Source of the DNA: a bacterium
Lineage (GTDB): Bacteria > Planctomycetota > SZUA-567
Direction of reading: 5' to 3'
DNA length: 64,000 nucleotides
NCBI GenBank assembly: GCA_003245715.1
Contig: QKCJ01000011.1
Span: 27,965-91,964 of the forward strand
A program made the position numbers and the translations under genes. The notes below the pieces were generated by a model, which made no database searches, was not told the DNA's origin, and saw nothing but the letters and a program-made list of their open reading frames with translations. Every line of letters begins with the position of its first letter. The stretch's first letter is position 1. Of the stretch, positions 18,062 to 26,098 are shown piece after piece.

Positions 18062-18298
18062 GGCGGCACCTGCGAATATTCGGCGAATATTCCTCAGACA
18101 GTAACAAACGGTACAAAGCTAAGAATTGAAATTATCCGCTCAACCGTTCTTTACGGAGATCTTAAAGCAGCAGTTGAGTATACTCTCAAGCGCGAAGAGC
18201 CAGTTGCGCCCGTGCCGCCGCAGCCAGAGAAGTCACCGTTAACTCCTTCGGCTACACCGGAAAGTAATGACAAAGTTCCCGCGCCGCCGGGGATCTGA
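18062..18298 (+). other. In-frame coding extension downstream of TGA, with SECIS-like hairpin at its start
   Basis: Seventy-eight sense codons then TGA (18296-18298), in the same frame as the upstream gene and with no start codon of its own. It would encode GGTCEYSANIPQTVTNG, a beta-type stretch and a Pro-rich tail. Hairpin GAATATTC-GGC-GAATATTC (18074-18092) starts 12 nt after the TGA. Its loop begins 20 nt after the TGA and with G, which fits the general bacterial SECIS layout known from formate dehydrogenase genes. The hairpin also reads as an 11-bp tandem repeat, so structure by chance is possible. Confidence 0.55.
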
Positions 18299-18355
18299 AC
18301 GTTTTAATATTCTAAAGAATGAATCTGCCCAAAGAGAAATGAGAGACAGCCTTTA

Positions 18356-19156
18356 ATGAAAATTGATCTTAAAAGAGACCGCAAGCTTCTGGGTTTGCCG
18401 AGCAATTCTGCAGGTATCATTAAAGCCCTGAAAGTTTTGGCAGGTGCGGCGCTGGCGGTTATCCTTGCCTACGTTGGCGGGGCGACACTTGGTTCATGGC
18501 GTAATCAGCTTAATGCAATGCGCATGGAGAAAATTTTAAAACAGATTCAGACACTTGATTACCGGATGCTCACAGAGAAGGAGTTTCAGGGGCTGACGCG
18601 TGAGGTTCAGATGCAAGCGCAGAAGACCGGACATTCGGCAATTTTGCTTGCCGTGTTTTATCTGATGGCTGCCGAGAACCGACCGAGTCAAGAGATGTGG
18701 CTGCAGGCGGCGAAATTTCAACTGCTGACCATGCCGGACAAAAAAGAATCCGATAATGTCTATTTCAAGGACAAGATTGCTTCAGTTGATAATACGCTCG
18801 GCAACTATAAAGAGGCTCTGGAATTATTCAACAGCATAAAACCCGAAGAAGGCATCAAGGTTTTTGGTGAGGACAATTATTATAATACCAAGGCATATTT
18901 TTTGGCCTGTACCGCAAAAGGAAATTCCGGTTACGCTGCTGAGGCGCTTAAAATAATGAAAACAAAAGTTCTCAATAAGCCGCAGAACTGGCTGGTTGGC
19001 GCGTATCTGGACACTCTGGCGGAAGCCTATTTTGCCCTTGGCGATTATGACAAGGCTCTGGGAATCCAGAAGAGGGCGCTGGCGCTTACCGATTCGAGTC
19101 TCTGGATAACCCTTGAGCATTACCGCAAATATCAGCAGAAAACACTCTCCGAATAA
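18356..19156 (+). CDS. Membrane-anchored TPR protein
   Basis: A 266-residue protein with one N-terminal membrane anchor (about residues 25-47, ALKVLAGAALAVILAYVGGATLG) and a helical periplasmic or cytosolic domain. The C-terminal half carries TPR-like helices (YKEALELFNSIKPEEG, LAEAYFALGDYDKALGIQKRALAL). It probably acts as a protein-interaction scaffold. It lies 57 bp after the end of the readthrough frame of the secreted EF-hand-like protein, so the two may form an operon. I do not recognise a specific family. Confidence 0.7.
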   Translation: MKIDLKRDRKLLGLPSNSAGIIKALKVLAGAALAVILAYVGGATLGSWRNQLNAMRMEKILKQIQTLDYRMLTEKEFQGLTREVQMQAQKTGHSAILLAVFYLMAAENRPSQEMWLQAAKFQLLTMPDKKESDNVYFKDKIASVDNTLGNYKEALELFNSIKPEEGIKVFGEDNYYNTKAYFLACTAKGNSGYAAEALKIMKTKVLNKPQNWLVGAYLDTLAEAYFALGDYDKALGIQKRALALTDSSLWITLEHYRKYQQKTLSE

Positions 19157-19373
19157 TCCTGCCACAGGTTACGGCATCAATATCCCTCGAAGGCAGTCTA
19201 CCCAGGCTCTCTGTATTTTAGCTTGGAGCCTCTAAGGTTCTTAATAATAAAGCGCGCGGCAAGCGCATATTTTTGCGGATATGGTTTTTAATGGCAGGTT
19301 TGGAAGAATTCGGTTTCAGATTATAAAAATAATTACCTTTGCGTTTGCCGGACTTGTTGGTAGTAAAATATGG

Positions 19374-19744
19374 TAATAAAAAAACGTCTGCTCGTTAAAA
19401 GCAGACGTTTCTGAGTTTAAAATGGTGGATTTAATGCAAGCAGCGCTAGTGTCGGGCAGTTAGGAAGGCGCGCCACCAGAAAAAATCCACCGAGTAAAAG
19501 CCGGCCGTGTAGTAGCGGTCATACAAGCCGGCTTTCTGTCCAATAGGAACGAACGCTGTGTCGGGCAGTTGGGGAAGGATACGCGTTCGCAGTGGTACCA
19601 ATTGGTTTAGCATGACCGCAAATTCAAGAGATATATATCATCTCGGTTTTTTATTAAGTTGTCAGCGGGTAGTTTCCTGCGCAGACCCTTGCCTGCATCC
19701 TGATTATTTCTGAAGTACTACCCGAATTCTTTGTAACCCTAACA
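19374..19744 (-). ncRNA. Candidate novel structured noncoding RNA, about 370 nt
   Basis: A minus-strand promoter (19751-19778) drives a segment ending at a strong hairpin plus T-run, with no open frame. Perfect stems: 19424-19432/19483-19491 (9 bp), 19497-19505/19527-19535 (9 bp), 19550-19556/19583-19589 (7 bp) and 19666-19673/19717-19724 (8 bp). The loop of the second stem (19515-19522) also pairs perfectly with 19612-19619, giving a pseudoknot around the third stem. Two hairpins share nearly the same loop sequence on the RNA, containing CCTTCC followed by AACTGCCCGACAC. CCUUCC in a loop could pair with Shine-Dalgarno sequences. Hallmarks of tmRNA, RNase P, SRP RNA and 6S RNA were not found. 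Confidence 0.6.
19375..19410 (-). terminator. Terminator of the structured RNA
   Basis: Ten-base perfect stem AAACGTCTGC / GCAGACGTTT (19382-19391/19401-19410), with seven or more Ts on the minus strand. Confidence 0.85.
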
Positions 19745-19750
19745 GTAGAG

Positions 19751-19778
19751 ATAATACCCTTCTTTTAGATTTAGTCAA
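19751..19778 (-). promoter_or_regulatory. Sigma70 promoter for the structured RNA
   Basis: On the minus strand: TTGACT (19778-19773), a 16-bp spacer and TATTAT (19756-19751). No protein gene lies downstream in this direction before the terminator. Confidence 0.7.
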
Positions 19779-19973
19779 GTATTTTTATTCAGATAAAGCA
19801 TAAAAAGGCATAATTTATTTAAATTTTTTTTATTTTGCGTTATTTGTATAAAATAAGCTAATTATAAATAGCTGTAAATAGCTGTTATTTAGTATGTTAC
19901 AGCTATAAGGCGTGAATTTTGGTAATTATGCTTATAGGAGAAATATTTATCTAATTTTGCCTGTAATATGAGA

Positions 19974-20004
19974 AAAGGCTGCCCACGGATTATGGGCAGC
20001 CTTT
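19974..20004 (-). terminator. Terminator of the Ig/TPR protein gene
   Basis: Perfect 12-bp stem AAAGGCTGCCCA / TGGGCAGCCTTT, 27 bp beyond the stop of the minus-strand gene. Confidence 0.85.
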
Positions 20005-20030
20005 GTTAAATAATTGCGAATAAATTAAAA

Positions 20031-22937
20031 TTAGGGGTTGAGCTGTTTCTTAAGGGCGGCCACCCGGCTACCGGCAAGTTGTTGGTATTTGCTGCCTTGC
20101 GGGTAAAGCTGGGCAACTTTTTCCCAGAAGGTTATGGCGTTATCAGGGCGGTTCATCTTTTCGTGGATCATGGCCAGGTAGAAGAATGCTTCCTTTGGCG
20201 GACGGTTGGTTGGGGCGAGTTCCTGTGCCTTGACCAGCCAGCGTTCGGCCTGATCGTAATCGGTCAGACGGTAGTTACAGATACCGATCTGGAGTACTTC
20301 GCGGTATTCAGGGGCGCCGATTGCGTAAGCCTTTTCGTAATTAGCGATTGATTTGCGCAGGCTGGTTGAAGCGATATCCTTGTCCTTGAGAATACGGGTT
20401 GCGCGGAAGTAATCAATCTGGCCGAGGCGGTAATAAGCTTCCTTGCGGTCGGTCTCGCTGCTGTTTGCAGTGTTGAGCATTTGCTGGTAAGCTTTTTCGG
20501 AATCCTCAAGTGACTGTACCACCTGCGCGGTGAAGCGGTGAACCTGGGCAGACGGGACAGTGCCTGAAGCGATAGCGCGGTTAATGCTGTTTGCCTTGGC
20601 GTACTGGGCGTAACCCAGAATCTGCAGGTAGCGGTTTTCACCCGGAGCCAGACGTGTAGCGCGTTCGGCGTTATTGATGGCATCCTCGAATTTCTGTTTC
20701 TCGGTGTAGATGCTCGCTAGAAGCGCATAGCCGCGGGCGTTATTAGGGTCTTTGGCGAGAGCTTCTTTGGCGATTCTGAGAGCTTCGTCCTGATTGCCGC
20801 CGTTGGCATAGGACTGTTCGGCCTGATCCAGAAGTTGCGCCGGATTTAAAGCGGTTGCCGGAGTTGTCTCGGTTGCTGAAATTTTATCGATACTTGTCAC
20901 ACCCATTTCACCGGTAGTAGGGATCTGCGGGATCTCAGGAATACCAGTATTCGGACTGATTGACGGAATAGTGGTATCGTCGGTTCCGATTGCTTGGATT
21001 TCAGTATTGTTTTTGGTATCAGCAACAGGGCTTGTGCCGGTTGTTGTATTGTCTGCTCCCGGCGAAGGAGGCATGCTTATGCCGCCAAGATCACCGGTGT
21101 TTGGAGCGGTAATTGGTGCTGTATTACCGATTGACGGGATAGTAGTGTCAGCCGGTGAAATTTTGGTTGTTTCTGTGTTGTCGGCGTTTGGTTCATCCCC
21201 ACCGGTTGATGGGAAGCCAGGGATATCAATATTGCTGCCTGTTGTTGCCGGAGGAGTTGTTGGTGTTGTGACTTCTGCGGTAACTGGCGTTGATGATTCT
21301 GTTGGTACTCCAGAGATAGTCGGAGTAGTCGGGGTAGTTGTTGCTGCGACTGCAGTGGTTGCAGGTGGTGTGGTAGTCTCGGTAGCGGCGGTGGTTGCTG
21401 TTGGAGTATTACCGAGCGGGTCCTGTATGCCGGGGATTTCTATATCGGCAGTTGGAGCGGTGTTATTGTTGCCAGCCGGTGGATTGCTGTTTGCCGGCGG
21501 GGTGTTGATGCCTGACGGGCTGCCTGGGATAACCGGATCAAACGGATTGCTGCCGGATGAACCGTTATTGATTGGTTGTGTTGAGTCCAGCCCGTTGTTG
21601 ATCGTGCTTGGCGGGTTGGTCGGGATAACGTTATCAATACGGGTGTCAGGGCGCTGCGCGTCGATGCGGAAAGGCATACTCAGGGCAGTACCGGTGTTAT
21701 TCATCTGATCTTCAACGCTGACCTTGAGCAGGATGTTGTCACCTTCAAGGTTCGGTGTCCAGCTGTAGGTTCCGTTTGAGGGCTGGTTGGTTGCCAGTGT
21801 CACCCAGGTCTGGCCGTTATCGACTGAGTACTCGACCTTGGCGGAGTTCTCGCGGATATTTACATCAGAAGCGCTCCAGCGGATGGCTGTAGGTTCGGTC
21901 TTGGCGATGACTGTGCTGGTGCTTGAGAACGGCGGGAGGATTGTAACCTGCGGCGCCTGAAGGTCAAGCTCGACATTAAGCATCGGACGTGCGCCGCGGG
22001 CTGGCGGTGCGGTGCGGTTGCCGCGCTTGTCGGCAGCTACAAGATACAGTCCGACGCGCTGGGCTGATGACGGGGAGTGGAAGGTCATGCTCTGCTTTGA
22101 GAGGTCTTTGTCAGAATCAAAGAAGAACCATTCCTGTCCGTCGTTAAGTGTATAGTAAAGTTCAACCTGACCAATACCGCTGCGGTCGTCGGTTGCAGTG
22201 TAGTTGACATCGAATTCATACCCACCGGCGCTGCGCGGGCCGTTGATTGAAACAACCGGCGGCTGGCGGTCGATGAGGAAACGTGCGCGGTTCTTGACGA
22301 TACGTTTGTTGCCGGCGAGGTCAGACGCGATCATACGAAGCATGATTTCATTCTCACCTTCAAGTAGCGGTGGTGTCCAGTTGATGCTGCCCTTGGCCGG
22401 AAGTTTTTCACGCAGAGGCAGCCAGAAGTTGCCGCCGTCTGTTGAGTATTCAAGTGTTACCGGTGTAAGCCCGAGGTGGGCGTCAGCAGATTCCCAGGCG
22501 AGGGTGATTGAACCGTTGGCATTGAGGGCGATCTCCTGCGCGCCGGGAGTGATCCAGGTGGCGGTCGGCGGAGTGCGGTCGACAATGACAAAGCTATCAG
22601 GACGGGTTCCCGGGCGTGGTGCGGTTCCCTGGCGCAGAGGGGTTGAGATGATAGTGGTAAAGCCGTAAGTTCCTTCACCGGGAACGGTAATCATCATCGG
22701 ACTGCGGAGGTCTTTATCTTCACCGAAGTACTTCCAGCTTGCGCCGCCGTCGGTGGTTATGTAGAACATCACCTTGGACGGGCCTTCAGCGCCGACGATG
22801 CGCACAGCGTACTGGATATTGAAGCGTGTCCAGGGAATGACCGGGGTTTCCGGTGGTGGCGCAAAGGTACGGACCTCACCGGCGAAAAGCGATCCTGCCA
22901 GCGTTAGAAACAAAGCCAGAAATATTTTACGCGACAT
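20031..22937 (-). CDS. Large exported Ig-like/TPR protein with Thr/Pro-rich linker
   Basis: A 968-residue exported protein. Signal peptide at 1-20 (IFLALFLTLAGSLFAG). Residues 20-420 form four or so beta-sandwich repeats with recurring elements such as YYTLNDGQEWFFFDSDKDL, EYSVDNGQTWVTL and RTPPTATW..P, like Ig-like or sugar-associated surface domains. Residues 440-690 are low complexity, rich in Thr, Pro, Asn and Gly, and probably flexible. The C-terminal 270 residues are TPRs (AYALLASIYTEKQKFEDAINNAERATRLAP, YRLTDYDQAERWLVKAQELAP). AGGAGAAA precedes the ATG. Likely a surface or periplasmic scaffold; no enzyme motif seen. Confidence 0.8.
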   Translation of the reverse strand: MSRKIFLALFLTLAGSLFAGEVRTFAPPPETPVIPWTRFNIQYAVRIVGAEGPSKVMFYITTDGGASWKYFGEDKDLRSPMMITVPGEGTYGFTTIISTPLRQGTAPRPGTRPDSFVIVDRTPPTATWITPGAQEIALNANGSITLAWESADAHLGLTPVTLEYSTDGGNFWLPLREKLPAKGSINWTPPLLEGENEIMLRMIASDLAGNKRIVKNRARFLIDRQPPVVSINGPRSAGGYEFDVNYTATDDRSGIGQVELYYTLNDGQEWFFFDSDKDLSKQSMTFHSPSSAQRVGLYLVAADKRGNRTAPPARGARPMLNVELDLQAPQVTILPPFSSTSTVIAKTEPTAIRWSASDVNIRENSAKVEYSVDNGQTWVTLATNQPSNGTYSWTPNLEGDNILLKVSVEDQMNNTGTALSMPFRIDAQRPDTRIDNVIPTNPPSTINNGLDSTQPINNGSSGSNPFDPVIPGSPSGINTPPANSNPPAGNNNTAPTADIEIPGIQDPLGNTPTATTAATETTTPPATTAVAATTTPTTPTISGVPTESSTPVTAEVTTPTTPPATTGSNIDIPGFPSTGGDEPNADNTETTKISPADTTIPSIGNTAPITAPNTGDLGGISMPPSPGADNTTTGTSPVADTKNNTEIQAIGTDDTTIPSISPNTGIPEIPQIPTTGEMGVTSIDKISATETTPATALNPAQLLDQAEQSYANGGNQDEALRIAKEALAKDPNNARGYALLASIYTEKQKFEDAINNAERATRLAPGENRYLQILGYAQYAKANSINRAIASGTVPSAQVHRFTAQVVQSLEDSEKAYQQMLNTANSSETDRKEAYYRLGQIDYFRATRILKDKDIASTSLRKSIANYEKAYAIGAPEYREVLQIGICNYRLTDYDQAERWLVKAQELAPTNRPPKEAFFYLAMIHEKMNRPDNAITFWEKVAQLYPQGSKYQQLAGSRVAALKKQLNP

Positions 22938-23423
22938 CTTGTATTTCTCCTGAATCAGCAGTTTACCTGTTGTAAAAAAATAATGTTTTTTTCATAAATA
23001 AAAATGAACCGGAATAATCCAGCTCTCCAGGTAACTTCAATTATCAATAACCGTTAATCGTTCCCCGTCTGAGTTACCGCGAAAAATATATTATTTGGCA
23101 AATACCCGATTTCTGCTTACAAGAATCGTTAATACATTTTACGCTAACTCTATATTATGCTGTTTTTTTCGAGAATTAAAAGCAAATTTTAAAAAATCAG
23201 CCCCTATTTTGCAACCTTTATTTACACAGTCAAAATATGACTGGAAGATAAGAGAAAAAATGATAAAATTATTACAATTAATAACTCCGGCTTGACTTAA
23301 GTCATTGCTATAAAATATAGTTATGTGGTATAAAAACAGTGTGGTTCCTGCAATGTGCAGGAGAGAAATACTTCCCGCGCCGGAATTAGAGCGTAAAACG
23401 GGAATTATATAGAGGAGATTCTG
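22938..23423. other. Divergent intergenic region
   Basis: 486 bp between the Ig/TPR gene and cysE. The cysE promoter lies at 23292-23321, and a small hairpin TTCCTGC / GCAGGA (23345-23362) sits in the cysE leader. An open frame at 23095-23295 lacks a ribosome-binding site and coding character. Confidence 0.5.
23292..23321 (+). promoter_or_regulatory. cysE: Sigma70-like promoter of cysE
   Basis: TTGACT (23292-23297), an 18-bp spacer and TATAGT (23316-23321), leaving a leader of about 95 nt. Confidence 0.5.
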
Positions 23424-24428
23424 ATGGAAGTTGATACAAAAAACGGCGGCGGGCTGAGTCCCTTAATTGACCGTCTGCTCGATACTTATCAGGATGGTAT
23501 CGGCATTAATCATAAAACCGGGCACGACCTGCCAAACCGTGACAATGTGATCCGTTCGCTTGAGCGTTTGTTTGATATCTGTTTTCCGGGATTCTTCTAC
23601 GGCGGGCATCCGGTGACTGATGACAATATCAAATATCATATCGGCGACCAGTTCAATCATGTGCTGCTTGAGCTTTCCACTGAGATCGAGCGGGCTTTCC
23701 GTTATGCCTGCAAGATGGACAAGTGCGAACATTGCAAGGTGGCAGAGCGTTCACGCGAGGCGGTAATGCACTTGCTTGAAAAATTGCCTGAGATTCGTGA
23801 AACTTTAAAGACTGATGTGCAGGCAGGTTTTGACGGTGATCCGGCTTCGGCGAGTCTTGACGAGGTGATAATCAGTTATCCCGCAATCCACGCAATCGGC
23901 ACATATCGTCTGGCGCATGAGTTGTATATCAAAAACGTCCCGCTGATTCCGCGGATGTGGTCTGAGTATGCGCATTCAATTACCGGCGTTGACATTAATC
24001 CGGGCGCCAAGATCGGCAAGAGTTTCTTTATCGACCACGGCACGGGCGTAGTGATCGGCGAGACCTGTGATATTGGCGATTATGTTCAGGTATATCAGGG
24101 GGTTACGCTTGGTGCGCTGGCACCGGCCAAGGGTCAGTCGATCCGTGGCAGCAAGCGTCATCCGACAATTGAGGATCATGTAATTATTTATGCGGGTGCG
24201 ACGATTCTGGGCGGCAAGACAGTGATCGGTAAAGGCTCGACAATCGGCGGTAATGTCTGGCTGACTGACAGTGTTGAGCCGGGCACGAAGGTGGTTATTG
24301 GCAAGGCGGATCTTGTTTTCATAACACCGGGCAAGAAGATTGAGAAGACTCTTAATCCTGACAATTTCAAATGCCCCGCCAAGCCGCTCTGCGAAGCTGA
24401 CGGGACACTTGCCAGAAAAGATTTATAA
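23424..24428 (+). CDS. cysE: Serine O-acetyltransferase
   Basis: Transfers acetyl from acetyl-CoA to L-serine, the first step of cysteine synthesis. The 334 residues have a helical N-terminal region (1-170), including a CEHC pair, and a left-handed beta-helix at about 190-300 built from hexapeptide repeats (ITGVDINPGAKIGKSFFIDHGTGVVIGE, VIIYAGATILGGKTVIGKGSTIGGNVW). Catalytic His residues sit in EYAHSITGVDI and DHGTG. The long N-terminal region is of the EpsC-like type. GAGGAG precedes the ATG. Likely monocistronic. Confidence 0.92.
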   Translation: MEVDTKNGGGLSPLIDRLLDTYQDGIGINHKTGHDLPNRDNVIRSLERLFDICFPGFFYGGHPVTDDNIKYHIGDQFNHVLLELSTEIERAFRYACKMDKCEHCKVAERSREAVMHLLEKLPEIRETLKTDVQAGFDGDPASASLDEVIISYPAIHAIGTYRLAHELYIKNVPLIPRMWSEYAHSITGVDINPGAKIGKSFFIDHGTGVVIGETCDIGDYVQVYQGVTLGALAPAKGQSIRGSKRHPTIEDHVIIYAGATILGGKTVIGKGSTIGGNVWLTDSVEPGTKVVIGKADLVFITPGKKIEKTLNPDNFKCPAKPLCEADGTLARKDL

Positions 24429-24509
24429 TCGCGCAGGCATATGGTTGCGCAGTAGTGTAGCAGTAATAAAAATAAAGATTGGAAGCCCCAGCTATTGACT
24501 GGAGGAGTT

Positions 24510-25193
24510 ATGTCTCTGACAGCTATCGAGTTTCGGCAAATATCCTACAGCCTGCCACAGCGAGAGTTGCTGGCAGGCTTTTGTTCAATTATCAAATCCG
24601 GCGAGAAGGTGGTGTTGCGCGGGCCTTCTGGCTGCGGCAAGTCAACGCTCCTTAAAATCGCGGCCGGTTTATTACTTCCTGCTGCGGGGCTGGTCTGCAT
24701 CAATGAAAAAATCCTGACCGGGAAAAATGTCTGGAAGCTGCGCTGCGAGCTTGCCTATATGCAGCAGGAGAGTCCGGTCTGGGGTACGTCGGTTCGCGAT
24801 TATCTGCAGAGACCTTTTTCCTATCATGCCAATAAAGAGCTGAAATATGACGAGAGTAGAGCGCGGGAGTTGTCTGATGAGTTGCTGCTTAAAGATGATA
24901 TTCTTGAAGCATTGCCGGAGGATCTGTCTGGTGGTGAGCGGCAGCGGGTTGCGCTTATTGCGGCTTTGCTGTTGGGTCGGAAAATTCTTCTTCTTGACGA
25001 GCCGTGTGCGGGGCTTGATCCTGATAGTGCGCGGCGGGTTGTCAGTTATCTGCAGTCACGACCGGAGCTTGCGGTTCTGGTTGTAGCGCATGACAGTATT
25101 ATGCAGAGCCTGTCTGAGCGGGTAATTGAGATAAAAAATCTGCAGTCTGCTGGGGTTGAAAGTATGGCGGAATTATCAGGAGGGCAGGAATAA
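24510..25193 (+). CDS. fetA: ABC transporter ATP-binding protein, FetA/YbbL-like
   Basis: ATPase subunit of a two-gene exporter, about 227 residues. It shows Walker A GPSGCGKSTLL, a Q-loop (YMQQESPVWG), signature LSGGERQRVALI, Walker B ILLLDEPCAGLD and an H-loop (VVAHDS). An upstream TTG (24495) is in frame, but the ATG at 24510 has GGAGGAG directly before it. The 1-bp stop/start overlap with the permease gene implies translational coupling. The family is linked to iron export and oxidative-stress tolerance in E. coli, so that role is inferred by homology. Confidence 0.88.
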   Translation: MSLTAIEFRQISYSLPQRELLAGFCSIIKSGEKVVLRGPSGCGKSTLLKIAAGLLLPAAGLVCINEKILTGKNVWKLRCELAYMQQESPVWGTSVRDYLQRPFSYHANKELKYDESRARELSDELLLKDDILEALPEDLSGGERQRVALIAALLLGRKILLLDEPCAGLDPDSARRVVSYLQSRPELAVLVVAHDSIMQSLSERVIEIKNLQSAGVESMAELSGGQE

Positions 25194-25984
25194 TGGGCGC
25201 ACCTGATATCAGTCTGAGTGGAATGCTGCTGGCGTATCTGCTGCTTCTGCCGCCTCTTGGGATCGGTCTGTGGCTGGGGGTGGGAATTGTCAATAACGCT
25301 CTGTACAGTGTGCTGCGCATGACGGTGCAGTTGTTGTTTGTCGGCTTGTATCTGCAGTATGTTTTTGTCATTAATAATCCGTGGCTGACGGCGGGTTGGC
25401 TTTTGTGCATGATAATTGTGGCGGATTTTTCGATTGTGCGCAGTTCGTCATTGCGGCTGCGGAAATTCTTTGTGCCGGTATTGGTGGCGGTAGTTACGGG
25501 GACGGCGCTGCCGCTTCTGGTGTTTATACTGCTGGTGCTGGGACGTCCCATGTTTTTTGATGCGCCTCTGCTGATTCCGCTTGGCGGGATGGTGCTGGGT
25601 AATTGTCTGCGGGCCAATATCATCGGTCTTGGCGGGTTTTACGAAAGTATCCGTAGTGAGCGTAAAAAATGGCAGCAGGCATTGTTAAACGGTGCAAGCA
25701 GATATGAAGCTGCCCGTCCGTTTCTGCAGGAAGCTTTAAATAAAGCATTATCTCCTACATTGGCGAATATGGCGACAATCGGCCTGGTCTCGCTTCCTGG
25801 GATGATGACGGGCGTGATTCTCGGCGGTACTGATCCGGCAGGTGCGGTCAAGTATCAGATTGCGATAATGCTGGCGATTTTGTGTGGCACGACGATAACG
25901 GCTGCGGGCGCGATTATTTTTACTATTCCTAAAGCCTTTGACAAGTACGGCCTGCTTGAGGATACTATATTCCGAGAGAAATAA
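25193..25984 (+). CDS. fetB: ABC transporter permease, FetB/YbbM (UPF0014) family
   Basis: Membrane partner of the preceding ATPase, 263 residues with about seven membrane helices. Family marks include LRMTVQLLFVGLYLQYVF near residue 45, LGGMVLGNCLRANIIGL and LPGMMTGVILGGTDPAGAVKYQI. The ATG overlaps the TAA of fetA by one base (TAATG). Predicted role is iron export across the inner membrane, inferred from E. coli FetAB; other metals are possible. Confidence 0.9.
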   Translation: MGAPDISLSGMLLAYLLLLPPLGIGLWLGVGIVNNALYSVLRMTVQLLFVGLYLQYVFVINNPWLTAGWLLCMIIVADFSIVRSSSLRLRKFFVPVLVAVVTGTALPLLVFILLVLGRPMFFDAPLLIPLGGMVLGNCLRANIIGLGGFYESIRSERKKWQQALLNGASRYEAARPFLQEALNKALSPTLANMATIGLVSLPGMMTGVILGGTDPAGAVKYQIAIMLAILCGTTITAAGAIIFTIPKAFDKYGLLEDTIFREK

Positions 25985-26046
25985 AATATAAACGCGAATA
26001 AAGATTTTATCCGGCAACCTCGCGGGTGTGAATCGTGGCAAGCTGG

Positions 26047-26070
26047 TATAAATTGCCGCGATAATTTATA
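26047..26070. promoter_or_regulatory. Palindrome in the bioF promoter region
   Basis: TATAAATT (26047-26054), an 8-nt spacer and AATTTATA (26063-26070), 28 bp before bioF. The left arm also reads as a -10-like TATAAA, so a bound repressor would block transcription. It does not match the known BirA operator TTGTAAACC-N16-GGTTTACAA or the BioR box. Confidence 0.5.
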
Positions 26071-26098
26071 TACAAGATGGTTGTGCTGAAAGCAGGTT

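Larger units (their letters stand above)
19157..20030. other. 874-bp region without protein gene, holding a structured RNA unit
   Basis: No open frame of note. 19374-19778 contains a complete minus-strand promoter, structured transcript and terminator. 19974-20004 is the terminator of the next minus-strand gene. 19790-19970 is very AT-rich with no clear feature. Confidence 0.6.

Noticed and set aside
19374..19744. tmRNA, RNase P RNA, SRP RNA or 6S RNA as identity of the structured RNA
   Set aside because: No tRNA-like end with GGTTCGA, no tag reading frame and no full set of RNase P core blocks. A short ACAGAAA..CCGGCTT similarity to the RNase P 3' end is present, but the matching 5' block and spacing are absent. 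The SRP tetraloop and 6S bubble were not found.
20971..21708. 245-codon plus-strand frame rich in Val and Gly
   Set aside because: Mirror of the Thr/Pro-rich linker of the minus-strand Ig/TPR protein.
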